NCBI RefSeq assembly: GCF_002575655.3
Contig: NC_053040.3
Location: 358,854,267 to 358,918,266, forward strand
DNA length: 64,000 nucleotides
Source of the DNA: Aegilops tauschii subsp. strangulata
Lineage: Eukaryota > Streptophyta > Magnoliopsida > Poales > Poaceae
Direction: 5' to 3'
Shown one piece after another: positions 23,935 through 33,903 of this stretch. The translations under genes and the position numbers were made by a program. The notes beneath the pieces were generated by a model. That model did no database searches. It was not told where the DNA came from and saw only the letters and a list, made by a program, of their open reading frames with translations. Numbering within the stretch: position 1 is the stretch's first letter; every line of letters starts with the position of its first letter.

Positions 23935-24992
23935 GGGGGTCTTCTTCCCCAATGAACCTTATCCTTTGAGCTCGTGTTCTTCCCCCATTGTTGACCTTCT
24001 TCGAGCTTGCTAACTCTCAATCCCTCCATGGATTCTTGCTAGTTTTTGGGGGAAAAGAGAGAGGAGATCTAGATCCACATTTCCCCCATTCAGTTTCTCC
24101 TCTATGTGAGGGGAACCCTTTGGATCTAGATCTTGGAGTTCTTTGTGTTCTCTTCTTCGCTCTTCATCTCATTTTCCTCCCCAGCATTAGTTGCTTCGGT
24201 GGGATTTGGGAGTGAAGGACTTGGGCACTCCGTGTGCCCTTGCCATTGCATTTGGTGCATCGGTTTGAGTTCTCCATGGTGGTACGTGGAAGTTACAAGT
24301 TGAGAAGCTTATTACTCTTGGATGCTTGGTACCCTTGAGGTTGTTCCTCTTGGGTGCTTGGGCGCCCTAGATGGTTGGTGGTGTTCGGAGCTCAATCATT
24401 GTGGTGTAAAGCTCTGGGCAAGCGTCGGGGTCTCCAATTAGGTTGTGGAGATCGCCCCGGGCAATTTGACGGATATCGGTGACCGCCCCCAAGGGTTGCC
24501 AAAGTGTACGGGTTCGGTGACCGCCCCCAAGGGTTGCCATTTGTACAGGTTCGGTGACCGCCCTCAAGGGTCCTTAGTGGAATCACGGCATCTTGCATTG
24601 TGCGAGGGCGTGATTAGATTACGGTGGCCCTAGTGGCTTCTTGGGGAGCATTGTGCCTCCACAACGCTCCAAACGGAGATTAGCATCCTCAAGGGTGTGA
24701 ACTTCGGGATACATCGTCGTCTCCGTGTGCCTCGGTTATCTCTTACCCGAGCCCTTTACTTATGCACTTTACTTTGTGATAGCCATATTGTTTCTTGTCA
24801 TATATCTTGCTATCACATAGTTGTTTATCTTGCTTAGTATAAGTTGTTGGTGCACATAGGTGAGCCTAGTTGTTGTAGGTTTTGTGCTTAACAAATTAAC
24901 CGCTAGGTTTATTCCGCATTTGTTCAAGCCTAAACCGTAATTATTTTAAAGCGCCTATTCACCCCCCTCTAGGCGACATCCATGATTTTTCA

Positions 24993-25170
24993 GTCGGGTT
25001 GCGAGTATTTGTTATTTGTGTGTAGGTGCCGTTCACATAGTGTTGCGTGGTTCTCCTACTAGTTCGATAACCTTGTTCTCATCACTGAGGGAAATACCTT
25101 CCGTTGTTGTGCTGCATCATCCCTTCCTCTTTGGGGAAATACCGACGTAGTTCGAGCAAACATCACTCTA
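24993..25170 (+). mobile_element. Relic LTR 3' end flanking E1
   Basis: 25030-25170 (CTCCTACTAG...ACTGAGGGAAATACC...TTTGCTGCATCA-like) is a diverged copy of sequence found inverted at 55712-55830. There it reads as the 3' end of an LTR on the minus strand. E1 appears to have inserted next to or into this old LTR. The family was not identified. Confidence 0.45.
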
Positions 25171-25601
25171 TTACATACGGGACATCAAGCATCCGGGCCC
25201 GCATGCAATCCACCAAATTACAGCGAGGTGCTACAGTCGAGACTCACTAGTCACCCCGGTGTGGTCGTCTTGACCCGTCATATCACAAAACCCACACCTT
25301 TACCAGCAGTGGTAAAGTGGCCTCTAAGTTGGACTGGACGAAGCAACCATCATTTCACTGCAACACTCGTTGAAGCCCTATCTCCCCTTTCTTGAAGAAA
25401 ACCTCACTCCAGGCTACTCACTTCTGCCATTTTTCTTCTGTACCGACGAAGGAAAGGTGGGCGAATCAGTGAGGCTGCTATATTTTCATTCCAATAATCT
25501 TCTTTTTGAGAAGCACCGACCGATTGTCACTGCCTATTCTTTTCCCGTTTTCATTGCAATTGTGTTTTCCTTTTGATTGCTTTTTGTTTGTCAGTTTATT
25601 G
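25171..25601. other. Unclassified stretch upstream of the 25602 gene
   Basis: No ORF or repeat structure can be supported. It may contain the promoter and 5' UTR of the gene at 25602; no clear TATA box was assigned. Confidence 0.3.
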
Positions 25602-26353
25602 ATGGATCCTGGAACACTAGGCAAAGAGTTGCCGGCGGACAACCCACTCGAGACAGAGATCTCTAGGAAGTGAGCACCGACCAACGAGTTGGCCATGTTG
25701 GCGGGCCAACCCATGGAGACGAAGAACTCCAAGAAACAAGCACTGGCCAAAGAGTTGACGACGTTGGCGGACGAACTCCTCAAAGAGAGTTGGAAGAACA
25801 GCAAGGGCCCCATCGTGCCTACCCCAGAAACTCTAATGGCCACCTATGAGAGGATCAAGGCCGAGTTTAAGGAGATAGTCGCCGTTGAGAAGCAGTATTT
25901 CCCCGGCAAGGCGATGGCCCCCATTGAGGAGATGGCCCCCGGAGGGGTGGGATCCCCCGATGAGATGCACGAGGTAAAAAATGGCTTACCATAGTTGTGG
26001 TTTTTGATTATTTGCAATGTGCTTGCTAATATGTTAGGGTTGTGCAGGTGCCGGTGGACGTCCTTGATGATTCCGATGTTGCGGTCCGTCCTGTGGACAT
26101 CGCCCCAGAGATCGTTTTTGATGTCGCGGTCCGTCCTGTGGACATCGCCCCGGAGATCGATTCCGATGCCGCTGTCCGTCCTGTGGACATCGCCTCGGAG
26201 ATCGATTCCGATGCCGCTGTCCGTCCTGTGGACATCGCCCCAGAGATCGATTCCGATGTCGCAGTCCGTCCTGTGGACATCACCCCAGAGTTCGATTCCC
26301 ATGCCGCTGTCCGTGCTGTGGTCATTGCCCGAGAGATCGATGACAAGAAATAG
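25602..26353 (+). pseudogene. Unrecognised two-exon, repeat-built gene (one in-frame stop)
   Basis: Exon 1 is 25602-25973 (ATG GAT CCT...), with donor GAG|GTAAAA. A 74-bp intron follows (25974-26047, acceptor TTGTGCAG), then exon 2, 26048-26353, ending TAG. Phase is preserved across the intron. Exon 1 encodes about three imperfect 21-residue repeats (KELPAD-, NELAML-, KELTTL-type) and then a linker. Exon 2 encodes six 15-residue repeats of the form D-x-AVRPVDIAPEIDS. A TGA at 25671-25673 interrupts repeat 2, where repeat 3 has Gln. No family is recognised. It could be a decayed lineage-specific gene, or the stop may mean translation starts at ATG 25689. Function unknown. Confidence 0.45.
26075..26344 (+). 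repeat. Six 45-bp coding tandem repeats
   Basis: The units start at 26075, 26120, 26165, 26210, 26255 and 26300, each beginning GAT/CAT-G-CGGTCCGTCCTGTGGAC-like. Being a multiple of three, they keep the frame open on both strands, which explains the antisense ORFs here. The last unit is the most diverged. Confidence 0.93.
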
Positions 26354-27006
26354 TTGGTCGCGCTAATCCTTCAAGGTAGTTTGCATTGTGTTTAATTACC
26401 AGAACAATGCGTGTTATCAAACCATCTTAGGGCTAGTGCACTGTCTTGTGTGGGCAGTACTTGCTATTTTGTATGATAGTGAATCATGCGAACCCTCTCC
26501 GAGTTATGGAAACAGATGTATCCTCACCAGCTTTTGATGTAATATATGGCATGCTTAGATCTAAGTTTGAATTGTTTATCATATCAGCAGGGCTTGTTTG
26601 ATAATTCTTGGTGTTAGTAGGCTAGGTATTGTGCGAGCTATAGTACTTGCAAACACTCACCGAAGAGAAACGTTGGGGCTGATGAGCTCGTGGTACGCTT
26701 ATAGGTCTGATCCGTCGTTGATCGACCAATAGCCCAAGCTCCTAAAATTGTAGGCTTAGCGATCGACGAGACAATAGTCCACAATTATACATTAATTCAC
26801 ATCAAACTCAAAGAGTTGGTTCACGGATACATTCACATTAATAGCCAGCAAAATTGGCACGTACTTGTAACATGCGTGAATGTGTAATTTTTTTGTTGGA
26901 AGCGTGAATGTGTAGTGACGTCGTACTTTTGGAGTGGCTACAGAGAGTGTGTACGTGTGCTAGAGTGTGGGATGGAGAGAGATCTAGAGATAGAGAAAGA
27001 CCCTCC
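26354..27006. other. Downstream of the repeat gene: nothing recognised
   Basis: AT-rich sequence without an ORF or clear repeat; it may hold the 3' UTR of the preceding gene. It ends at the left TSD (tcc, 27004-27006) of MITE2. Confidence 0.4.
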
Positions 27007-27270
27007 GGCCTCCTTTGGTTTGTAGTCTTGTTTGGATCCATGGGTTATAGTTAGTTTGAGCTAGTTTGGGCTCAAATAACCCTAAAGTATCCAAACACGA
27101 GGGCTAGTTTGAGCTAGTTGCATCTAACCCACCCAAAAGAACTATCCCACCCAAGAGGTGCTAATTGGAGTTAGTTCTCCTAGTGCATTTATTGTCAATT
27201 TAATCCTGTCACCCAAACATTTCTTTGGCTAGAGTTAGTTCAGGCTTAGTCATGAGCTAGAAACTAACTC

Positions 27271-28212
27271 TGATAAGGACCGAACCTCGTGGTGAGATCC
27301 GATCGGTTTTTGCGGCCCGACCTTTCACGACACTCCACCTTCAGCAGCACTAACCTCTCGCCCGCGCACGCGATGTACACGAAATAGAGGGTTTGAACCT
27401 AGTGGCTCAGCACGAGAAAACCAATCTCGATAACGGTACTCACGGGCAAAACAATTTCCTCACAGAGAAATCGCAACACAGAGGTTTTCTAAAGCTTCCT
27501 CCAAAACTTAGGGATTTTTAGACAGCTTCCCCCAAAACTCGATAAGGGAATTTACCCTAAAACACATCGTGTTTATTATCAAAATATAGCCTCCCTTTAC
27601 AATGACCGAACTATGGCTATTTATAGTAGTATAGCTGACCAAACCATGGTTTGACTAACACGCTAGCCACACCCCTAATTCAAGGAAAGCACAAACTTGA
27701 CCTACCAAAACATACTAACCGACTTGATTTATCTAATCTAATCTAAGGAAACAAAAGCAACGACGACTTTTTTGATGGTGCGGCTTCTTGTGCTATGTGT
27801 AGGTGGACCCCATCCGGTTCCTTTTAAAGAAAGAAATTCTTCAATCTTCATAGTCGTCCACGAGTATACTCCTTGATCGGGTGGCCGCACCTGATGGAAA
27901 CCGTACTTGGTCAGGATTCCATACAGGACTAATATCTCATGGATGTACGTGACCTTGTTTATCTCTGGACCAAACCAAAACTGATCAAATTTGCATGCAG
28001 ATTCCTTTGTTTGCTCAATCCTACACGTTATTGCTTGCATGCATGGATGACTTGGTAACATGTGTCTAGCTCGTTCCTTGACATGCACATTCTTGCTCTT
28101 GTCAGTGCAATACAAATTAGTAGTCTTGCTTGTAATAATAGACACCAAGTGTTCTGCATCTTCAGATGAAATAACAGTAACCTCGGAAGTGACAGAACAC
28201 GTGGTCGTATCA
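27271..28212 (-). repeat. 3' LTR of E5
   Basis: On the minus strand it starts TGATACGACCACGTG and ends GGTTCGGTCCTTATCA. The TATA-type motif TATAAATA lies at 27618-27625 (minus). It encodes an open U3 frame (27738-28148). Confidence 0.92.
27738..28148 (-). CDS. Open frame inside E5 LTR U3, function unknown
   Basis: A 136-codon frame lies within U3; the other LTR copy has the same frame open for 126 codons (29365-29745) despite about two dozen substitutions between the LTRs. The product is basic, with Cys, Tyr and Trp residues and motifs such as KFDQFWFGPE and YSWTTMKIEE. No domain is recognised. It could be a fossil of coding sequence captured in the LTR, or chance. No ribosome or start evidence supports expression. 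Confidence 0.25.
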   Translation of the reverse strand: MVSIITSKTTNLYCTDKSKNVHVKERARHMLPSHPCMQAITCRIEQTKESACKFDQFWFGPEINKVTYIHEILVLYGILTKYGFHQVRPPDQGVYSWTTMKIEEFLSLKGTGWGPPTHSTRSRTIKKVVVAFVSLD

Positions 28213-28834
28213 TCCTCCCCCCTTGAATGGAAACCTTCCTCGGTTTCGACTCAATCTCTTGAGTAATATTTTCATCTACTGATTGAACAACGACCACAAA
28301 ATTTTCAGTAGCTTTGACCATATTATTTTTAGCATCTTTCTCTTCTTTTACCTTCTTCTGATGTTCTCTCCTCCAAGCAATAAAACGATCCTGACCCATA
28401 GGCACGATGTCGTACTTCTTACCCTTCTTGACGGTACATATGTGTGTTTGACAATGATATGCAACGTCGTGCTCTTTGTACCATGGCTTGCCCAACAATA
28501 AGTGACATGAAACCATCGGAGCCGGAATCACGTCACACAAAACCGTGCAATAATATTTTCCCAACAAAAACGGTACCTTGGTTTGATGTGTGACACTGAG
28601 CTATTCATGACCCCAACGGAACGAGTATGGTTGTGGGCGTGGTGTCATTGGCAGTTCCAACTTCTCCACCATCTCGATGCTTGCCGTGTTGATCAAACTC
28701 ATGTGGTCGATTGTCATAGCACATGATCTCTCTTGTACCACAACACGAGTATGAAGAAGTCCATCCCATCGGCCTTCCTCCTCCAACTGAAATCCATAGC
28801 TTAGCTTCAATGATAATCCAATCATCTTCTGCAC
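28213..28834 (-). pseudogene. E5 interior: decayed gypsy gag-protease remnant
   Basis: Reading down the minus strand from 28834, the frame resembles the retropepsin region of Ty3/gypsy polyproteins: MTIDHMSLINTASIEMVEKL, then a stop, then CDVIPAPMVSCHLLLGKPWY and a basic tail. Where functional relatives have Asp-Gly-Gly/Thr-Gly at the active site this copy has Asp-His-Met, so the catalytic loop is lost. The frame runs to the polypurine tract beside the 3' LTR; RT and integrase are absent. Confidence 0.6.
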
Positions 28835-28867
28835 AGTGCCGTGAACAACCTTGCTCTGAATACCACC

Positions 28868-29809
28868 TGATAAGGACCGAACCTCGTGGTGAGATCCGAT
28901 CGGTTTTTGCAGCCCGACCTTTCACGACACTCCACCTTCAGCAGCAATAACCTCTCGCCCGCGCACACGATGTACACGAAATAGAGGGTTTGAACCTAGC
29001 GGCTCAACACGAGAAAACCAATCTCGATAACGGTACTCACGCGAAAACAATTTCCTCACAGAGAAATCGCAACACAGAGGTTTTCTAAAGCTTCCTCCAA
29101 AACTTAGGGATTTTTAGACAGCTTCCCCCAAAACTCGATAAGGGAATTTACCCTAAAAACACATCGTGTTTATTATCAAAATATAACCACCCTTTACAAT
29201 GACCGAACTATGGCTATTTATAGTAGTATAGCTGACCAAACCATGGTTTGACTAACACGCTAGCCACACCCCTAATTCAAGGAAAGCACAAACTTGACCT
29301 ACCAAAACATACTAACTGACTTGATTTATCTAATCTAATCTAAGGAAACAAAAGCAACGACGACTTATTTGATGGTGCGGCTTCTTGTGCTATGTGTAGG
29401 TGGACCCCATCCGGTTCCTTTTAAAGAAAGCAATTCTTCAATCTTCATAGTCGTCCACGAGTATACTCGTTGATAGGGTGGCCGCACCTGATGGAAAACG
29501 TACTTGGTCAGGACTCCATACAGGACTAATATCTCATGGATGTACGTGACCTTGTTTATCTCTGGACCAAACCAAAACTGATCAAATTTGCACGCAGATT
29601 CCTTTGTTTTCTCAATCCTACACGTTATTGCTTGCATGCATGGATGACTTAGTAACATGTGTCTAGCTCGTTCCTTGACATGCACATTCTTGCTCTTGTG
29701 AGTGCAATACAAATTAGTAGTCTCGCTTGTAATAATAGAGACCAAGTGTTCTGCATCTTCAGATGAAATAACAGTAACCTCGGAAGTGACAGAACACGTG
29801 GTCGTATCA
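28868..29809 (-). repeat. 5' LTR of E5
   Basis: A 942-bp copy equal in length to the left LTR, with the TATA motif at 29215-29222. The primer-binding site (minus TGGTATTCAGAGCAAGG) directly adjoins its inner edge, around 28850-28866. Confidence 0.92.
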
Positions 29810-30125
29810 AACTCTAACCTCTAGCTAAGTTAGAGTATCCATACAGGACCGTAGGAATTTTGTAGGAACTCTATAGGATAGGATTTGCAAAGGAAAATTC
29901 CTTTGAAGCCCTTTGGTTATAGGAATGAATTCCTATTCCTATGTAGGATAGGGATCAATCCTTCATATTTTGGAGGAAAAAAATTAGCCTAGACTTAATG
30001 GAAAAATTCCTATCCTATGCACCAAATAACATCTCTTTCTCTATAGGAATTGAGATGCATGTCATCTCACTTCCTATGTTATTCCTATTCCTATAAAATT
30101 CCTATCCTATGAACCAAAGGAGGTC

Positions 30126-31530
30126 TCCATTTCTTTCTACTCCTAGTCATTAGATTGAAAAAGGATATTTTTTGAGAACACAAAATCATAGCAGTACAGA
30201 GACGTACAAATCCTAGGCGGGCTAGTTTGGCCTAGTGGGTTTCAGTGATATGACGTACTACAGTGCCGTCCGGTCTTCGCGTGTGGTAGCAGTATATTGC
30301 GGGTACAATAGGTTTTCTTGAAGAAGTGGAATTCAACGAAGTCATGATGGTTCCTTCGTCCAACCAACTTACAGTGGGAAAGGTTGGGCCTGCGCTGCGA
30401 CCGGGGTGGAACAGGATAATTTTGTGCATGGCAAGTGGACTAGGATGGTCGACGTCCCACATGTCGGCGAATGAAAGTATTCTTTCCGATATCGAGGACG
30501 AGCAAGGAGTATTCAATGTTTATTTTTTGATGAAAGCTATTGTCTCCACTATTACGACGGAGGAGTGTGAAACACGGCAGCCCAGTGAACTTGGCATGTT
30601 CACAACTCCGTCCTTCCTCATGTACCATAGTGTTGATTATAAGGTTGGCTATAAGGTTACAACTTTTTCTCACTTTCTCTCTATCTATTTCCTCTCAAAT
30701 GTTTTTTACCTTATTTTTTTTAAACACAATTGTTTTTTATACATTTTTTCGTATTAGTTTTCTTTTACCTAGGAGCACGTGTAGAGACGGGCTCTTGCAG
30801 AGCCCATTCCTTCACTTTTTCAATGCCTCTCTCCTCCACATAAGCGGGCTTATAGCCCAGTATTGTACTTGCTATGAATGCAGGCAGCTGGTGCCTGAGG
30901 GGGGAGCGCGCGTGGGAGCGGGGAGGGGTTTACCGGTGGGCCAGGGCGGTCAGAAGCGGGCTTGGAAGCGGTCCGGACTCCCGCATGGCCCACCTCACAT
31001 TTTCACCATATTTCTTGGAGTCCGTGCGCAGCAGGCGGGCGATGTATTCTCCCTCCTCCGTCTCTCTCTTCTCAGCCGACGCCCGCTGAGCGATTAGATT
31101 TCGGCTATCGACAGTTTATTCAATTGCAGTCCCACATGTCAGTGAAAATGCAAGACAACGCGTGTCCCCTTTGGTGAGCGGCGTGCGAGCCCGACTGTCG
31201 GGAGTGCGACGCGAATGCGACAGGCGTGCTTTAAGTGTGCCGCCTTTTCATTTTGAATTTGCAAAATGTAACATTTTCATGCGATCGATCGGTAGAAATC
31301 CAGAACAAAATGACAAGGGCGGGGCTTTCCCGCGTGTTAGGCAGGCTAGTTTGGCCTAGTGGGTTTGAGTGATATGACATGCTATAGTGCCGTCCACTTG
31401 CTCCATTTTTATGTAAGCAAGCGTCTCCACTCTTAGTGGGAGGAGTGCGAAACATGGCGGATCTGATTTTGATCGAGGGATAACTGTTCCCTATGAAATA
31501 ATGGAGCACTGTTAGTGATTATAGCATGAT
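30126..31530. repeat. Low-copy region with duplicated segments A and A''
   Basis: 30290-30590 (segment A: GAATTCAACGAAGTCATGATGG...GGTCGACGTC...GATATCGAGGA) is homologous to 53070-53400. 31337-31470 repeats its outer parts (GCTAGTTTGGCCTAGTGGG at 30222 and 31344; AGGAGTG-GAAACA at about 30560 and 31445). In segment A of this copy the frame that is readable in the 53-kb copy is broken. No intact gene is seen. Confidence 0.5.
30638..30872. mobile_element. Possible MITE
   Basis: GGCTATAAGG near 30646 and CTTATAGCCC near 30849 form imperfect inverted ends around AT-rich sequence with CTTTCTCTCT runs, a composition common in grass MITEs. No TSD was resolved, so this is tentative. Confidence 0.3.
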
Positions 31531-33846
31531 AGTTAGGGCATCTCTAGCGCTGACCCACAAATTTACACCGGCATTTGTCCAGGGACACTGATGCCAGAGG
31601 ATGCCATCCAATGCTGCCCGCATACCTTTCGACAACTATATGAACTAACCGGACGAAATTCGTGCAAACAAAGCAATTTTCAAATTAACCGAATGAAATT
31701 CATTACATTTCAGAAACTTTTCCTATAAACTGGACGAAATTCATTACATATTTCGCACAAACTGTACTAAAACCTACTGTAAACCTAATCCAAATGATCG
31801 CCAGCGCCCGACCACCATGTCCGGCCATGAGCCCCGAGAACTGACGCTTCGGCTATTGCCTTTGCCTCGTCCTCATCCGCCTCGGCTTTGTACAGCTCCA
31901 CCTCGGCTTTGTCCAGCTCCACAAGCACAAGGTTCTGAAGATTTCCGCCTCCACACCACCGTCAAGCGGCTAATCGGCCACCGATGTTTACCCCACCAAG
32001 CTTGGCGTCGACTGAGGGGAGGAGCGGCGGCCTTCCTGGGACTAGAGCGGCGGCGACTTACCATGTACTACTCTTCCTCGCTGCCGGCTGCGCCCGCGCA
32101 CCGGCTTCATGCTCGAGGCGACGGAGGGCGGCCGGGGGGGGGGGGGGAGCCGGCGATGTCCTTTGTCTTCTCATGCGACAGTACGTCCAAGAGAGCTTTG
32201 GAGCGTGCCCCGAGCGGAGCCGACGATGTCCTTCGTCTGCTCCTGCGATTGTACGTCCAAGAGAGGCGAGGAGGCCATGGTTGGAGTGGTGCTGACAGAA
32301 GGAAGGGACCGGAGGAGAATGACTGTGGGTCTTTGGCTATGGCTGGGGGCCGGCATTGAAGTTAATATAGTGAGCGAATGGCAATGAGCCGCGGCAGACG
32401 GATGGACGGCTGGCGCCGGAGTAGGTTCGTCGGCAGCCACATGTCATTAATGTGGGCGGTGGACGGACAGATGGCCGTGGTGTCGGTAACACAGAGCAGT
32501 CGCTTGCACCGGGATCCCGCGCGGGTGGCGCTCTCTCGGCCATCGCGCTGCTGCAATGCCGGCGCTAGTGAGAGGTCGCGTCGGGCGTGAATGCGGCATT
32601 GACGTTCTGGAGCGACGGTGACCATTTCAGGCGGAAAGCGCACGCTAGCGATGGAAGGGTTTCGGTAGGCCAGGGCGGTCAGATGCTGGCGTGGTGGTAT
32701 ATTGTTTTTGTAGTTTGCAAAAGTACTCAATTCATGTGGCAGTTCACTTTTTTTCTTTGATCAACATACACCCTACAAAGCACCGTGTTCAAATTTGGCA
32801 CTTCTTCGGGTTCACTTACCATATTTGGCTGATGAGTGTGCGCTAATGTGTGCATCATGTATAATATAAAAAAGTCGGTTTGTGCATTTAACGCAAAGTA
32901 TTTCATTTTCATTTGGCTGACGAGTGTGCATTGCAGCGACGAGTCTGTGGTTTGATTCCTCACATACGCATAATTTTGGTTTTTATTTCTTTCTCCACTA
33001 ACAGGTAGGCCCGCATAGATAGATAGATACAGAACACGAGCTGATGAGGCGCATGTGGACTGTTTGACTGGTCAACCAGACAAATACGGAGCTATACGCC
33101 GAGCCAGTGACCGTATAATCACCATATCTCGTATATAATGACCATATTGACGGTATTCTTAAGTACAATGATCAAAGTGAGCTATCAAGACAAGTTCGAT
33201 GACCGGAAATGCATTTTACTCGGTAATAAATGACCAAGATTGAAGGGGAATCCAAATTTCCTTCGTCGTCTGTCCTTGAGCTCATGACAAACCAATGCAC
33301 TATACAGTTGTCCGGCCACTCCGCCCTAGAGCTCTGACCAAGCGTCGTTCATGCCACCGCGTCGCACACTAACCGGTAAGGAAGCTATGGCATCCCATGG
33401 CATTGAATTCCTCGCCTCCCACGACCACACAAAAATGGTAGGGAAGCAATGGCATCCCGCCGTGCCGAGTTCATCGCCGCTCGCGACCTCACACCTACGT
33501 GGGCAGACTTTGAAGCTGCCAAGGCCGACTGGGCGGTAGAGCAAGAGGCGGCCAAAGGCGCACATAGGGGACGGAAAAGGCAGAAAGCACTCAAGAAAAG
33601 AGAGGCCCGCCGCCGCAAGAAAGAAGAGGACGCACGCGCTGCTGCGAAGAGCTCGCCGAAGATCCAAGCACGGTGCAGTGTTGCCGACAAAGCTGGGAAG
33701 GAGAACGACAGCGTCTGGCCATCATGTGAGAAGTAGTAGTACTAGTAGTTAGTGTGTGTGTCTGTCGCCCGTATGTTTGATTAAATAATTACGAGCATGT
33801 ACCAGTACTAGTTACTACTATAGTTTTTAGAGCAAATTACCAGTAC
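31531..33846. other. Low-copy region with segments B and C and GC-rich islands
   Basis: 31684-31790 (AACCGAATGAAATTCATTACA-type) is homologous to 55334-55440 (segment B). 32488-32570 (CAGAGCAGTCGC...GCGCTCTCTCGGCC) is homologous to 55628-55700 (segment C). 31800-32650 is GC-rich with low-complexity ORFs in several frames, none supported. A 70-bp unit at 32149 is repeated at 32219, and a run of 14 G lies at 32134-32147. Confidence 0.45.
33449..33736 (+). CDS. Hypothetical 95-residue basic, charged ORF
   Basis: ATG at 33449, stop TAG at 33734-33736. The product is rich in Ala, Lys, Arg and Glu (RGRKRQKALKKREARRRKK) and would be mostly alpha-helical with a nuclear-localisation-like basic patch. 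A nearly identical start context (AAGCAATGGCATCCC) occurs about 60 bases upstream. There is no domain and no close neighbour gene. It may be the last exon of a broken gene or a transposon-borne fragment. Confidence 0.25.
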   Translation: MASRRAEFIAARDLTPTWADFEAAKADWAVEQEAAKGAHRGRKRQKALKKREARRRKKEEDARAAAKSSPKIQARCSVADKAGKENDSVWPSCEK

Positions 33847-33903
33847 ATTAGCCTAGACTCAATGGAAAAATTCCTATCCTATCTATCGAATGGCATCTCT
33901 TTC
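33847..33903. mobile_element. Second MITE2 copy, left fragment
   Basis: ATTAGCCTAGACTCAATGG and the following 40 bp match MITE2 at 29979-30037. The right part continues after E3 at 52934-53024. The left half of this copy is missing. The last five bases, ctttc, are the left TSD of E3. Confidence 0.7.

Larger units (their letters stand above)
1..24992 (+). mobile_element. E1: Sirevirus-like (Copia) LTR retrotransposon, 5' part outside window, apparently pol-less
   Basis: This is the outermost element of the left nest. What is visible is the end of gag (1-267), an untranslated interior split by element G (1107-19839), repeated GGGGGAG polypurine tracts and a 2768-bp 3' LTR (22225-24992). Removing G leaves about 3.5 kb between the gag end and the 3' LTR, and no protease, integrase or RT motif occurs in it. 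Sireviruses are known for several polypurine tracts upstream of the 3' LTR and for palindromes in the LTR, and both are present here. The Sirevirus assignment is inference from these traits and from the gag C-terminus. The 5' LTR and left TSD lie outside the window. Confidence 0.65.
22225..24992 (+). repeat. 3' LTR of E1 (2768 bp)
   Basis: It starts TGAAAGAACATGCGG right after AAATGGGGGAGAT and ends GATTTTTCA, after the CACCCCCCTCTAGGCGACATC motif seen near the 3' ends of related LTRs (E3 ends with CACCCCCCTCTAGACATAC). It contains a palindrome and minisatellite block (23495-23890) and a TATA box (23928-23934). Its 5' partner is outside the window, so identity cannot be assessed. Confidence 0.75.
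27271..29809 (-). mobile_element. E5: compact non-autonomous LTR retrotransposon
   Basis: Two 942-bp LTRs (27271-28212 and 28868-29809) flank only 655 bp of interior. A perfect 5-bp aactc TSD (27266-27270 and 29810-29814) bounds it. Orientation is minus: the primer site TGGTATTCAGAGC lies beside the right LTR and a polypurine tract (AAGGGGGGAGGA) beside the left one. The LTRs differ at roughly two dozen positions by hand comparison (about 2.5%). The interior retains only a gypsy-like protease remnant, so it needs trans-acting enzymes. Confidence 0.9.
27025..29850. mobile_element. MITE1 inserted in MITE2, itself split by E5
   Basis: The left end GTCTTGTTTGGATCC pairs imperfectly with the right end ATCCATACAGGACC (reverse complement GGTCCTGTATGGAT). 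Without E5 it is about 290 bp. Removing it restores the MITE2 sequence TTTGTAGGAATTTTG across the junction, which is the main evidence. The TSD is probably GTA, but the exact ends are uncertain by one or two bases. Confidence 0.55.
27007..30125. mobile_element. MITE2 (Harbinger-like), interrupted by MITE1 and E5
   Basis: The terminal inverted repeats are GGCCTCCTTTGGTTT on the left and ACCAAAGGAGGTC on the right, flanked by a 3-bp tcc duplication (27004-27006 and 30126-30128). After removing the insert (27025-29850) it is about 290 bp. It is built of repeated TAGGAAT/ATTCCTA stretches typical of these Triticeae MITEs. A second copy is split by E3 (33847-33903 and 52934-53024). The Harbinger assignment rests only on TSD length and TIR style. 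Confidence 0.6.

Noticed and set aside
25844..26366. Antisense and alternative-frame ORFs over the 45-bp repeats
   Set aside because: A repeat unit divisible by three keeps every frame open; only the plus frame has matching splice phase and a continuing upstream exon.
31817..32730. ORFs of 63-180 codons in the GC-rich island
   Set aside because: Overlapping in many frames, no domain, no splice logic; attributed to base composition and the 70-bp repeat.
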